A stretch of DNA of 5,482 nucleotides from Sphingomicrobium sp. (GTDB taxonomy: Bacteria; Pseudomonadota; Alphaproteobacteria; Sphingomonadales; Sphingomonadaceae), in the NCBI GenBank assembly GCA_030146725.1, contig JASLBJ010000059.1:1-5482 (forward strand). The letters run 5' to 3'. Under the pieces are notes generated by a model. The model worked only from the letters and a program-made list of their open reading frames with translations, was not told the DNA's origin and did not search any database. Positions 1 through 4,938 of the stretch are shown here, one piece after another. A program made the position numbers and the translations under genes. Every line of letters begins with the position of its first letter. Position 1 is the first letter of the stretch.

Positions 1-217
1 AGCGCTCGCCAGGGCCGTCCGCACGATCGAAGCCAGCGGCCTGCGGATCGCGGGTAGAGTCCGACTCGAACAGGCGCCGCCGTCCACATTAAGTTCGACC
101 CAGAGGACCGACGCGGCAGCCTGCAGGCTGATCCGCTCGGGCGCCTGTTCGAGTCGGACTCTACCCGCGATCCGCAGGCCGCTGGCTTCGATCGTGCGGA
201 CGGCCCTGGCGAGCGCT
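1..217. repeat. Perfect 78-bp inverted repeat at the window edge (fold-back palindrome)
   Basis: Bases 1-78 are the exact reverse complement of 140-217, with no mismatch found on hand alignment; the spacer is 79-139 (61 nt). Pairing stops at 79/139. The inner end of each arm is GGCGCC (73-78 and 140-145), itself a palindrome. The right arm lies within the reading frame of the minus-strand gene that starts at 318, so it is the native copy and the left arm is the inverted duplicate. The left arm begins at base 1, so the repeat may continue beyond the window. The arms are coding sequence, with no transposase and no terminal dinucleotides of a known insertion sequence. A fold-back join through inverted microhomology is inferred, either in vivo or during amplification or assembly. 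Confidence 0.95.
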
Positions 218-318
218 GCATCGCTGTCTCCCGCAATTAGCACCGGATGGCGATCAAAGGAGTAACCTGCGTCACCGTAGGAGGGGCCACGTTGGGCCTC
301 GGTCAAATACGCGTTCAT
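1..318 (-). CDS. Truncated regulator-like protein, possibly MarR family N-terminus, disrupted by fold-back
   Basis: A minus-strand frame opens with ATG at 318-316 and stays open to base 1 (106 codons). GGAGAGGA lies nine bases upstream as a ribosome binding site. The first 82 residues (318-73) look genuine: MNAYLTEAQRGPSYGDAG, then a segment PVLIAGDSDAALARAV, then SLQAAASVLWVEL near residues 64-76, an alternating alpha/beta pattern like a degenerate receiver domain. From recollection this resembles the N-terminal part of sphingomonad MarR-type winged-helix regulators, but no DNA-binding domain lies in the window, so the name is tentative. From residue 83 the frame reads the inverted copy of its own sequence, and those 24 residues (CSSRTLPAIRR...) are not expected to be native. 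The real gene should continue differently past about base 73. Neighbours: it is transcribed in the same direction as cysQ but separated from it by about 240 bases, so it probably has its own promoter. Confidence 0.6.
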   Translation of the reverse strand, partial: MNAYLTEAQRGPSYGDAGYSFDRHPVLIAGDSDAALARAVRTIEASGLRIAGRVRLEQAPERISLQAAASVLWVELNVDGGACSSRTLPAIRRPLASIVRTALASA

Positions 319-561
319 CTGAGGACGTCCTCTCCGCAATGGGTTAGACCGAGCAACGATGTTGTTAACCGGCATTGTGGACAAAAGTTAGACTATTTCG
401 GCTCCATGACGGACCAGAATGCGTTATTTCAAAGCGCGAGGTTGTAGGTCACCCTGGACGTGGCGCGGGAGGGTCCAGGCCTCAGCCTCCCCCGAGTTCA
501 CGGACGACGGGCGGGAAGCTGATCCATATCGGTTCAACTCGTTTTCGCACAACAGTCGACG
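319..561. other. Intergenic region between cysQ and the truncated regulator gene
   Basis: No convincing gene is seen on either strand; the short open frames here have no recognisable protein character or ribosome binding site. It must carry the end of the cysQ transcript and the promoter of the regulator gene. A 7-bp inverted repeat (CCTGGAC at 453-459, GTCCAGG at 473-479, 13-nt loop) lies about 80 bases past the cysQ stop and may help end that transcript, but no T-tract follows it. The 340-440 stretch is richer in A and T than its surroundings, as expected for a promoter, but no clear -35/-10 pair could be assigned. Confidence 0.5.
321..332. promoter_or_regulatory. 12-bp perfect palindrome over the ribosome binding region
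   Basis: GAGGACGTCCTC is a perfect palindrome ending two bases before the ATG at 318 on the minus strand. It overlaps the AGGA part of the likely Shine-Dalgarno sequence. It could be an operator half-site pair, or could fold or pair in the mRNA and reduce translation. Only the symmetry and position are seen; a regulatory role is inferred. Confidence 0.35.
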
Positions 562-1395
562 TCAGACGCCCTCGGGCAGGTCGCCGCCGCCGCTTAATTC
601 CTCGAGCCACGGCCCGATCGCGAGCGCCTGCCACCCGCCGGTCGCGACGAAACCGCGGTTGAGGAACGCCCGCTTGCCGTAGCTCAGGGGTGCGCCATCC
701 GGGCCGTCGACCCGGCCGCCTGCTGCAAGCAGCACGGCATGCCCGGCCGCCGTGTCCCATTCGCTGGTCGGCGACAGGCGCGGATAGATGTCGGCCTGTC
801 CCTCAGCTACGACGCACAACTTCAGGCTCGACCCGATCGCCAGGTGCCCGCACCCATGGGCCACCTGCTCAAGGTAGTCTGCGGTCGCCTGGTTGAAGTG
901 CGACTTGGACGCGACTGCAACCAACGGCTCGGTACGCTCGCGAACCGCAATCGCGCGCCGTCCCGAACTGTCCTCGAGCCAGGCGCCCTCACCGACCACT
1001 CCGGCGTGGAGGGTTGCGCGAGCCGGCGAGTAGACCGCTCCGAGCACCGGGACGCCCCCGGCGATCAGCCCGATATTAACCGTATAGTCGTTGCCGCCGC
1101 GAATGAACTCCTTGGTTCCGTCAAGCGGGTCGACGAGAAAGAAGGTGTCGCCGTGCGCGGGAATGCGTCCGGCGGCGACCTCTTCCTCGGCGATCACCGG
1201 CACTCGGGGCGCAGCCACGGCGAGCCGCGCAAGAATGATCAGCTCGGCCGCGCGGTCGGCTTCGGTGACCGGTGAGAGATCCCGCTTGGTCTCCACGTCG
1301 AAACCGCGGCGGACGATCTCCAGGATCGCCTCGCCCGCCTCGCGCGCCGCATTCCCTATGCTCTCGAGCAGCTCCAATCGGTCCCTTGCCAGCAC
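562..1395 (-). CDS. cysQ: 3'(2'),5'-bisphosphate nucleotidase CysQ
   Basis: This enzyme hydrolyses 3'-phosphoadenosine 5'-phosphate (PAP) to AMP and phosphate, and also acts on PAPS. It clears the by-product of sulfate assimilation and of phosphopantetheine transfer. The 277-residue protein matches the magnesium-dependent, lithium-sensitive inositol-monophosphatase superfamily at full length: SPVTEAD (41-47), acidic EEE (70-72), the metal-binding DPLDGTKEFI (89-98), GSSLK (188-192) and WDTAAGHA (213-220) with its metal-binding Asp214. No key residue is missing. It has no signal peptide, so it is cytoplasmic. The start is GTG at 1395-1393, one base after the TAA of the upstream dehydrogenase gene; no spaced Shine-Dalgarno precedes it, which fits translational coupling. 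TTG at 1377, preceded by AAGGGA, is an alternative start that loses six residues. The stop is TGA at 564-562. Confidence 0.95.
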   Translation of the reverse strand: MLARDRLELLESIGNAAREAGEAILEIVRRGFDVETKRDLSPVTEADRAAELIILARLAVAAPRVPVIAEEEVAAGRIPAHGDTFFLVDPLDGTKEFIRGGNDYTVNIGLIAGGVPVLGAVYSPARATLHAGVVGEGAWLEDSSGRRAIAVRERTEPLVAVASKSHFNQATADYLEQVAHGCGHLAIGSSLKLCVVAEGQADIYPRLSPTSEWDTAAGHAVLLAAGGRVDGPDGAPLSYGKRAFLNRGFVATGGWQALAIGPWLEELSGGGDLPEGV

Positions 1396-1396
1396 C

Positions 1397-2176
1397 TTAG
1401 CGCGGCGCCAATCGAATACCGCCGTCGAGCCGGATGGACTCGGCGTTCAGATACACGTTCTCGACGATAAAACAGGCGAGCCGCGCATATTCCTGCGCCT
1501 GCCCCAGGCGCTTGGGAAACGGCACCTGCGCACCAAGCGCCTCCTGAACATTGGGCGGCATCATCGCGACCATCGGCGTTTCGAATACGCCTGGGAGGAT
1601 CGTGTTGACGCGCACTCCGTCGTTCATCAGGTCGCGCGCGATCGGCAACGCCATGGCCAGCACGCCGCCTTTGGAGGCCGAATAGGCCGCCTGTCCGATC
1701 TGCCCGTCCTCGGCCGCGACCGACCCGGTGTTGATGATGCACCCTCGCTCACCATCCTCGACCGGATCGAGCGACACCATACCGTGCGCGCTATGCGCTA
1801 TACTCCTAAACGTACCGATCAGGTTGATCTGGATCGCAAGCTCGAACTGCTGGAGCGGGTAGAATCGCGCTTCGCCGGTCTGCTTGTCGCGGGCTACCGT
1901 CTTGGCAGCGTTCGCGACGCCTGCGCAATTGACCAGCACGCGCTCCTGGCCATGAGCTTCGCGGGCGCGAGCGAAAGCGGCCGCCACGGTCTCGTCGCGG
2001 GTCACGTCGACTTCGCAGAACAGCCCGCCAATCTCGCCGGCCACGCGCTCGCCGCACTCGCGATCACGGTCGAAGATCGCGACCCTGGCTCCTCTCGCAG
2101 CAAGTTCGCGTGCGGTCGCTTCGCCAAGTCCCGAAGCTGCGCCGGTCACGACTGCTGCAATGCCATCGATCTTCAT
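1397..2176 (-). CDS. Short-chain dehydrogenase, HSD10-type 3-hydroxyacyl-CoA dehydrogenase
   Basis: A 259-residue cytoplasmic classical SDR. It most closely resembles the type II 3-hydroxyacyl-CoA / 3-hydroxy-2-methylbutyryl-CoA dehydrogenase family (human HSD17B10), which oxidises 3-hydroxyacyl-CoA with NAD in beta-oxidation and isoleucine breakdown. Visible motifs: TGAASGLG (11-18) nucleotide loop, Asp36 after strand 2 favouring NAD over NADP, VDVT (56-59), NCAG (83-86), Asn118 in INLIGTF, catalytic Ser152, Tyr165 and Lys169 in YSASK. Family signatures include SLDPVEDGERG (135-145), SVAAEDGQIGQAAYSASKGG (152-171), VPFPKRLG (218-225) and SIRLDGGIR (247-255). The frame is open up to 2416, but ATG at 2176 puts the Rossmann fold at the N-terminus as the family requires and has AGGGA 11 bases upstream; the 80 extra residues upstream look non-coding. 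It is the first gene of an operon with cysQ. The exact substrate is inferred. Confidence 0.93.
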   Translation of the reverse strand: MKIDGIAAVVTGAASGLGEATARELAARGARVAIFDRDRECGERVAGEIGGLFCEVDVTRDETVAAAFARAREAHGQERVLVNCAGVANAAKTVARDKQTGEARFYPLQQFELAIQINLIGTFRSIAHSAHGMVSLDPVEDGERGCIINTGSVAAEDGQIGQAAYSASKGGVLAMALPIARDLMNDGVRVNTILPGVFETPMVAMMPPNVQEALGAQVPFPKRLGQAQEYARLACFIVENVYLNAESIRLDGGIRLAPR

Positions 2177-2190
2177 ACGGTTTCGTTTCC

Positions 2191-2215
2191 CTGTGCACAG
2201 AGGGCTTGCACGTGC
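2191..2215. promoter_or_regulatory. Two short palindromes upstream of the dehydrogenase gene
   Basis: CTGTGCACAG (2191-2200) is a perfect 10-bp palindrome and GCACGTGC (2208-2215) a perfect 8-bp palindrome, separated by seven bases. They lie 15-39 bases upstream of the ATG at 2176, and the first abuts the GGGA of the ribosome binding site on the minus strand. Their position suits an operator for a fatty-acid or amino-acid responsive repressor, but no specific regulator motif is recognised. Confidence 0.3.
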
Positions 2216-2359
2216 CGACAAGCGCGCCACTCCGCGAGTTTGACATTTGCGTCGCACTATCCCGGTCATCGGGCGCCGTCGAGTAGCGACAGGGTGATGC
2301 CGTCGGGGCACAGCCGTGCTGTCAAAGCACTTTAAGTCGGCTCTCAATCGGAAACTTCG

Positions 2360-2387
2360 CTGACTTTTCCTGGCCTGAGTGTAACAA
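2360..2387 (+). promoter_or_regulatory. Weak candidate promoter for the L,D-transpeptidase gene
   Basis: CTGACT (2360-2365) and TAACAA (2382-2387) are separated by 16 bases, a loose match to a vegetative promoter. It lies about 58 bases upstream of the ATG at 2445, in the most AT-rich part of the gap. The match is poor and this is only a suggestion. Confidence 0.22.
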
Positions 2388-2444
2388 CTTAAGTCAAGTC
2401 GCCGTACGGCTGGCATTCATCACCACGCGGCCAAAGGGGCATGC

Positions 2445-3752
2445 ATGAACCGGGAATTTTTCAAAGTAGCAATCGCCGCAGCGTTCGCAGCGGTACCATC
2501 TGCTGCACTCGCCCAGCCAACGGCCGCTGTCCCGCAGATCCAGTCCGCCGCGCTTCCCACCAGCAATGCGGTTAGTGCGTTCTACAAAACGTGGCGGACC
2601 CAACCGATGTGGTTCCAGGGCTCTGCGGCACGACCGGTTGCCGGTCAGCTGGTCGCGATCCTCAGGCGGGCCCAGTTTGATGGGCTCGACAGCGGACCGC
2701 AACTCGCCGCTCAGGTCCAGTCCGCGATTGCGCAGGTGGCCGCCAACCCTGCTGCAGCGCCTGCGGCCGATCAGTTGCTCTCCTCTGCCTGGGTCCAGTA
2801 TGTGCAGGCGCTCAAGCGGCCGACATCGGGCATGATCTACGCCTATCCGGTACTCAAGCCACAGAACAACCGCGCCGACCAGATCATGCTGACCGCAGTT
2901 GCCGCGCCCTCGCTCGAGCGTCATCTGCAGGCCGTGTCCGGCGTCAATCCGATCTATACGCAGCTGCGTGACACCGCATGGCACCAGGCGCAGACACTGC
3001 CGGCCGCTGCGCCGGATCCGCGCCTACTCTCCAACCTCGACCGTGCGCGGGCACTTCCCGCCGGCGGTCGTTACATACTGGTCGATGCGGCCACCCAACG
3101 GCTGTGGATGTATGAGAACGGCCAGGCGGTCGACTCGATGAAGGTCATTGTCGGCATGCCCGAAATGCCCACGCCGATGATTGCCAGCATCATGCACTAC
3201 ATCACGCTCAACCCGTATTGGAACGTCCCCCACCATCTCGTGCGCAAGACCATCGCGCCCAACGTCCAGAAGCAAGGTCTCGCCTACCTCAAGACCCGTG
3301 GCTATGAGGTGATGGACCGCTGGACCGACGATGCCGCGGTTATCCCGTCCGACCAGGTCGACTGGAAGGCGGTTGGCGCGGGCAAGATCCAGATTCGCGT
3401 CCGCCAGAAACCCGGACCCGGCAATTCGATGGGAAAAATGAAGTTTCCGTTCCCCAGCGGGGAGGACATCTACCTTCACGATACGCCCAGTAAGGCGTTG
3501 TTCGCCAAGGACCAGCGCGCGCTCAGCAACGGCTGTGTACGACTTGAAGATGCGCGCCGGCTTGGCCGCTGGCTGCTCGGACGCGAGCCGGATGCGCCCT
3601 CGGACGATCCGGAAATCCGGATTCAGCTGCCGCAGGGCGTCCCGATCTATTTGACCTATCTAACCGCGCAGCCAACTGCCGGCAGCGTGAACTATCTCTC
3701 GGACGTCTACGGTTGGGACGGCGCGGCAGGAACGCAGGTCGCCAGCAACTAG
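2445..3752 (+). CDS. Exported L,D-transpeptidase, YcbB-like (YkuD domain)
   Basis: A periplasmic enzyme that forms 3-3 cross-links in peptidoglycan or attaches proteins to it, using tetrapeptide stems. The 435-residue product starts with a Sec signal peptide (MNREFFKVAIAAAFAAVPSA, then ALA|QPT; likely cleavage after residue 23). Residues 42-185 resemble the YcbB scaffold domain: FYKTWRTQPMWF (46-57), LRRAQFDGLDSG (73-84), LLSSAWVQYVQALKR (111-125), VNPIYTQLRD (167-176). The YkuD catalytic domain spans about 208-405: RYILVDAATQRLWMYENG (209-226), MKFPFPS (332-338), His345 in YLHDTPSK, and nucleophile Cys364 in SNGCVR (361-366). Between 255 and 340 is the capping insert of this family. E. coli YcbB has 615 residues; the peptidoglycan-binding domain normally between scaffold and catalytic parts is not recognisable here. 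AAGGGG lies five bases before the ATG. It is a single gene, convergent with the next pair. Confidence 0.95.
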   Translation: MNREFFKVAIAAAFAAVPSAALAQPTAAVPQIQSAALPTSNAVSAFYKTWRTQPMWFQGSAARPVAGQLVAILRRAQFDGLDSGPQLAAQVQSAIAQVAANPAAAPAADQLLSSAWVQYVQALKRPTSGMIYAYPVLKPQNNRADQIMLTAVAAPSLERHLQAVSGVNPIYTQLRDTAWHQAQTLPAAAPDPRLLSNLDRARALPAGGRYILVDAATQRLWMYENGQAVDSMKVIVGMPEMPTPMIASIMHYITLNPYWNVPHHLVRKTIAPNVQKQGLAYLKTRGYEVMDRWTDDAAVIPSDQVDWKAVGAGKIQIRVRQKPGPGNSMGKMKFPFPSGEDIYLHDTPSKALFAKDQRALSNGCVRLEDARRLGRWLLGREPDAPSDDPEIRIQLPQGVPIYLTYLTAQPTAGSVNYLSDVYGWDGAAGTQVASN

Positions 3753-3814
3753 GGTCTCGCCAACCGATTGATGCGTTCCTCACGACCAGTTCGGCGCTTC
3801 AGCCGTCTAGCCGT

Positions 3815-3859
3815 GACCGTTCCAGCCTCTGCTTGGCGAACAGCGAAGCTGGAACGGTC
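3815..3859. terminator. 12-bp inverted repeat between convergent genes, possible bidirectional terminator
   Basis: GACCGTTCCAGC (3815-3826) pairs perfectly with GCTGGAACGGTC (3848-3859) across a 21-nt loop; short inner pairings (CTG/CAG, TT/AA) may extend the stem. It lies 62 bases past the transpeptidase stop and seven bases past the stop of the minus-strand 71-residue gene, the usual place for a shared terminator. No T-run follows on either strand, so it would not be a classical intrinsic terminator. It could instead block 3' exonuclease decay or bind a protein. Confidence 0.5.
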
Positions 3860-3865
3860 CGGCAG

Positions 3866-4081
3866 TCAGCGCTGGACCGCGGCCGCCAGCTTTTCCTGCA
3901 GCCGTCGATGCCCTTCCTCATTGTCGTCGATCAACTTGGCATAGGCCGCTTTCAACGCAGCCTGATCGTCGGTTGTGAAGGTCGCGACGATGACGTCGTA
4001 GATATTCCTGAATTCGGGCAAGCCCGCAATCACCGGGCCGACCGCCGGCAGGAGTTTGAGCACATTAGCAAAATCGAACAT
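3866..4081 (-). CDS. Small hypothetical protein (71 aa)
   Basis: Family not recognised. The ATG at 4081 follows the TAG of the upstream gene by three bases, with GGGAG seven bases upstream inside that gene's end, so the two genes are surely coupled. The 71 residues have two parts: a hydrophobic, proline-broken N-terminal half (FANVLKLLPAVGPVIAGLP, 4-22, then IYDVIVATF, 27-35), and a charged helical C-terminal half (DDQAALKAAYAKLI, 38-51; EEGHRRLQEKLAAAV, 55-69). There is no clear signal peptide; the hydrophobic part is short and could sit at a membrane surface. The layout recalls small helical accessory proteins seen in phage-derived gene clusters of alphaproteobacteria, but that is an impression from memory and no phage gene is present here. 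Base composition resembles the neighbours. Confidence 0.75.
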   Translation of the reverse strand: MFDFANVLKLLPAVGPVIAGLPEFRNIYDVIVATFTTDDQAALKAAYAKLIDDNEEGHRRLQEKLAAAVQR

Positions 4082-4084
4082 CGA

Positions 4085-4435
4085 CTATCTCCCGATGAGC
4101 ATGAGGATGGCGGTGACGCTGGTACGGGCCTCGCCGAGTGCCGCTTCGTAGCTTGCGGCATTGCCTGTCCGGTACGCACCCCGGACCGCCTGCAGCGCCG
4201 CATAGGCCTGTCTGTCTAAAGCGGCCACTTCGGTTGCCCGCTCGCCCTTGAGCACGCCGACGTCAACCGCCAGTTCGGCCGCGGTACGCGACGCCCTATA
4301 GGCAAGCTCGGCACCAAGCGCCCCCTGCTCGTCGAGCGCCGTGCTGTCGGCGATCGCCGCCGGTGCAGCGGGTATCGCTGTCCCGACGCACGCGCCCTGG
4401 GCAAGCGCCAGGCCCATGATGATTAATCTCAGCAT
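4085..4435 (-). CDS. Exported alanine-rich small protein, possible lipoprotein (116 aa)
   Basis: Function unknown. The frame is open up to 4468, but ATG at 4435 is chosen because GGAGGAGGA lies five bases upstream and the N-terminus then reads as a signal peptide (MLRLIIMGLALAQGAC). Cys16 could be a lipidated cysteine, though the preceding QGA departs from the usual lipobox in having Gln at -3; cleavage by signal peptidase I near residue 20-28 is the alternative. The mature part is about 90 residues, alanine-rich and probably all helical: ALDEQGALGAELAYRASRTA (33-52), ELAVDVGVLKG (54-64), LDRQAYAALQAVRGAYRTGN (73-92), YEAALGEARTSVTAIL (96-111). The AALDRQAYAAL...YRTGNAASY pattern feels like a conserved sphingomonad or phage-associated family, but I cannot name it. 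It is the first gene of a two-gene operon with the 71-residue gene. Confidence 0.8.
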   Translation of the reverse strand: MLRLIIMGLALAQGACVGTAIPAAPAAIADSTALDEQGALGAELAYRASRTAAELAVDVGVLKGERATEVAALDRQAYAALQAVRGAYRTGNAASYEAALGEARTSVTAILMLIGR

Positions 4436-4557
4436 CGTATTCCTCCTCCGCCGCCGCCGTGAGATCACGGCGATCGAACTTCTTGTAAGACTGTGACAGG
4501 CGACACCTCGAGGGCGCTTACGGGCGAGTCCGGCGTTCCGCGGACTGAGCTTCAGCG

Positions 4558-4585
4558 TTCAGCAGGTCGTCAACATTGTGATAAT
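4558..4585 (+). promoter_or_regulatory. Possible extended -10 promoter reading rightward
   Basis: TGTGATAAT (4577-4585) matches an extended -10 element (TG, one base, GATAAT), and TTCAGC (4558-4563) is a poor -35 at 16 bases. No protein-coding gene follows; transcription from here would produce an RNA across the hairpins at 4704-4902 and antisense to the barrel gene end. It could be a chance match. Confidence 0.25.
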
Positions 4586-4867
4586 CCATGGCCTCCAGCG
4601 GATCGCTGCCCCCCTGCGAGCTCTTGAGGCGCTGTTATTCCAAGCGACTCGCTTGGCACGCGTTCGAAGCCATCACCTGCAACGGACGCTTAAATGCAGC
4701 ACACGGCACGCCTGAAAGACGGGCGTGCCGGTCAAGCGCGCGCATCGGAACTCAGATCCCGCGCTCCGGTCGGAGCTGCCCAGAGAGTGCACTAGTTCGC
4801 CCTCTAAGGCCGACCACCGGCTCACGCTCACACCTCAAAGCGGACACCCGCTTCGATCCTGGCACGC

Positions 4868-4902
4868 AAAGAAAAGCCGGCCCGGGACAAACCCGGGCCG
4901 GC
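4868..4902 (-). terminator. Rho-independent terminator of the outer-membrane barrel gene
   Basis: GCCGGCCCGGG (4876-4886) and CCCGGGCCGGC (4892-4902) form a perfect 11-bp GC stem with a 5-nt loop. Read on the minus strand it is followed by TTTTCTTTG (4875-4867), the expected U-rich tail. It lies 36 bases after the TAA of the barrel gene. On the plus strand the downstream side is CATCATTCG, so it acts mainly leftward. Confidence 0.9.
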
Positions 4903-4938
4903 CATCATTCGATCGGACCTAAGCCCCAGAGTCGACGC

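Larger units (their letters stand above)
2177..2444. other. Divergent intergenic region with promoters for both flanking genes
   Basis: This 268-bp gap separates the minus-strand dehydrogenase operon from the plus-strand L,D-transpeptidase gene and must hold a promoter for each. Apart from the palindromes at 2191-2215, it contains ACAGC-CGT-GCTGT (2311-2323), a 5-bp hairpin. TTGACA occurs on the minus strand at 2325-2320 and on the plus strand at 2240-2245, but neither has a good -10 box at normal spacing. The part nearest the transpeptidase gene (2326-2400) is AT-rich relative to the window. No gene is seen here. Confidence 0.6.
4436..4938. other. Gene-free 500-bp region with several hairpins
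   Basis: No convincing gene is seen on either strand: the plus-strand open frame crossing it runs on into an arginine tract made by the opposite strand of a proline repeat. It holds a series of inverted repeats: AGTCC...GGACT (4527-4546, with inner GCG/CGC); CGGCACGCC...GGCGTGCCG (4704-4730, 9 bp, 9-nt loop); GCTCCG-GT-CGGAGC (4763-4776); AAGCGG-ACAC-CCGCTT (4838-4853); and the strong terminator at 4868-4902. The left part must carry the promoter of the minus-strand small gene pair that starts at 4435, though no clear -35/-10 pair was found on that strand. Confidence 0.6.

Noticed and set aside
1..217. Insertion-sequence or transposon end
   Set aside because: The arms are host coding sequence in frame with the adjacent gene; no transposase and no target duplication are visible.
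247..760. Short overlapping open frames around the regulator/cysQ gap
   Set aside because: Low-complexity Arg/Pro/Ser translations, no ribosome binding sites, and overlap with better-supported minus-strand genes.
2240..2260. TTGACA followed by TATCCC on the plus strand
   Set aside because: The spacing is only 12 bases, too short for a vegetative promoter, and no -10 match occurs at 16-18 bases.
1091..2335. Long plus-strand open frame (414 codons) opposite cysQ and the dehydrogenase
   Set aside because: It lies antisense to two clearly recognised enzyme genes, and its translation is rich in Arg, Ser and His with no domain pattern; it is a by-product of GC-rich codon use.
2177..2416. 80-residue N-terminal extension of the dehydrogenase
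   Set aside because: The frame is open, but SDR proteins begin just before the TGxxxGxG loop. The extension is Arg/Cys-rich without family character and would cover the whole divergent promoter region.
2996..3800. Minus-strand open frames opposite the L,D-transpeptidase gene
   Set aside because: Antisense to a full-length enzyme with intact catalytic motifs; no start signals or protein-like composition.
4436..4468. 11-residue upstream extension of the exported 116-aa protein (MISRRRRRRNT)
   Set aside because: The arginines come from the GGAGGAGGA ribosome binding region and the GCC/CGG repeat; ATG at 4435 has ideal spacing and a proper signal peptide.
4469..4870. Possible tRNA in the gene-free stretch (GTTCGATC on the minus strand, CTTCGATCC on the plus strand)
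   Set aside because: The T-loop-like words lack matching acceptor, anticodon and D stems on either strand.
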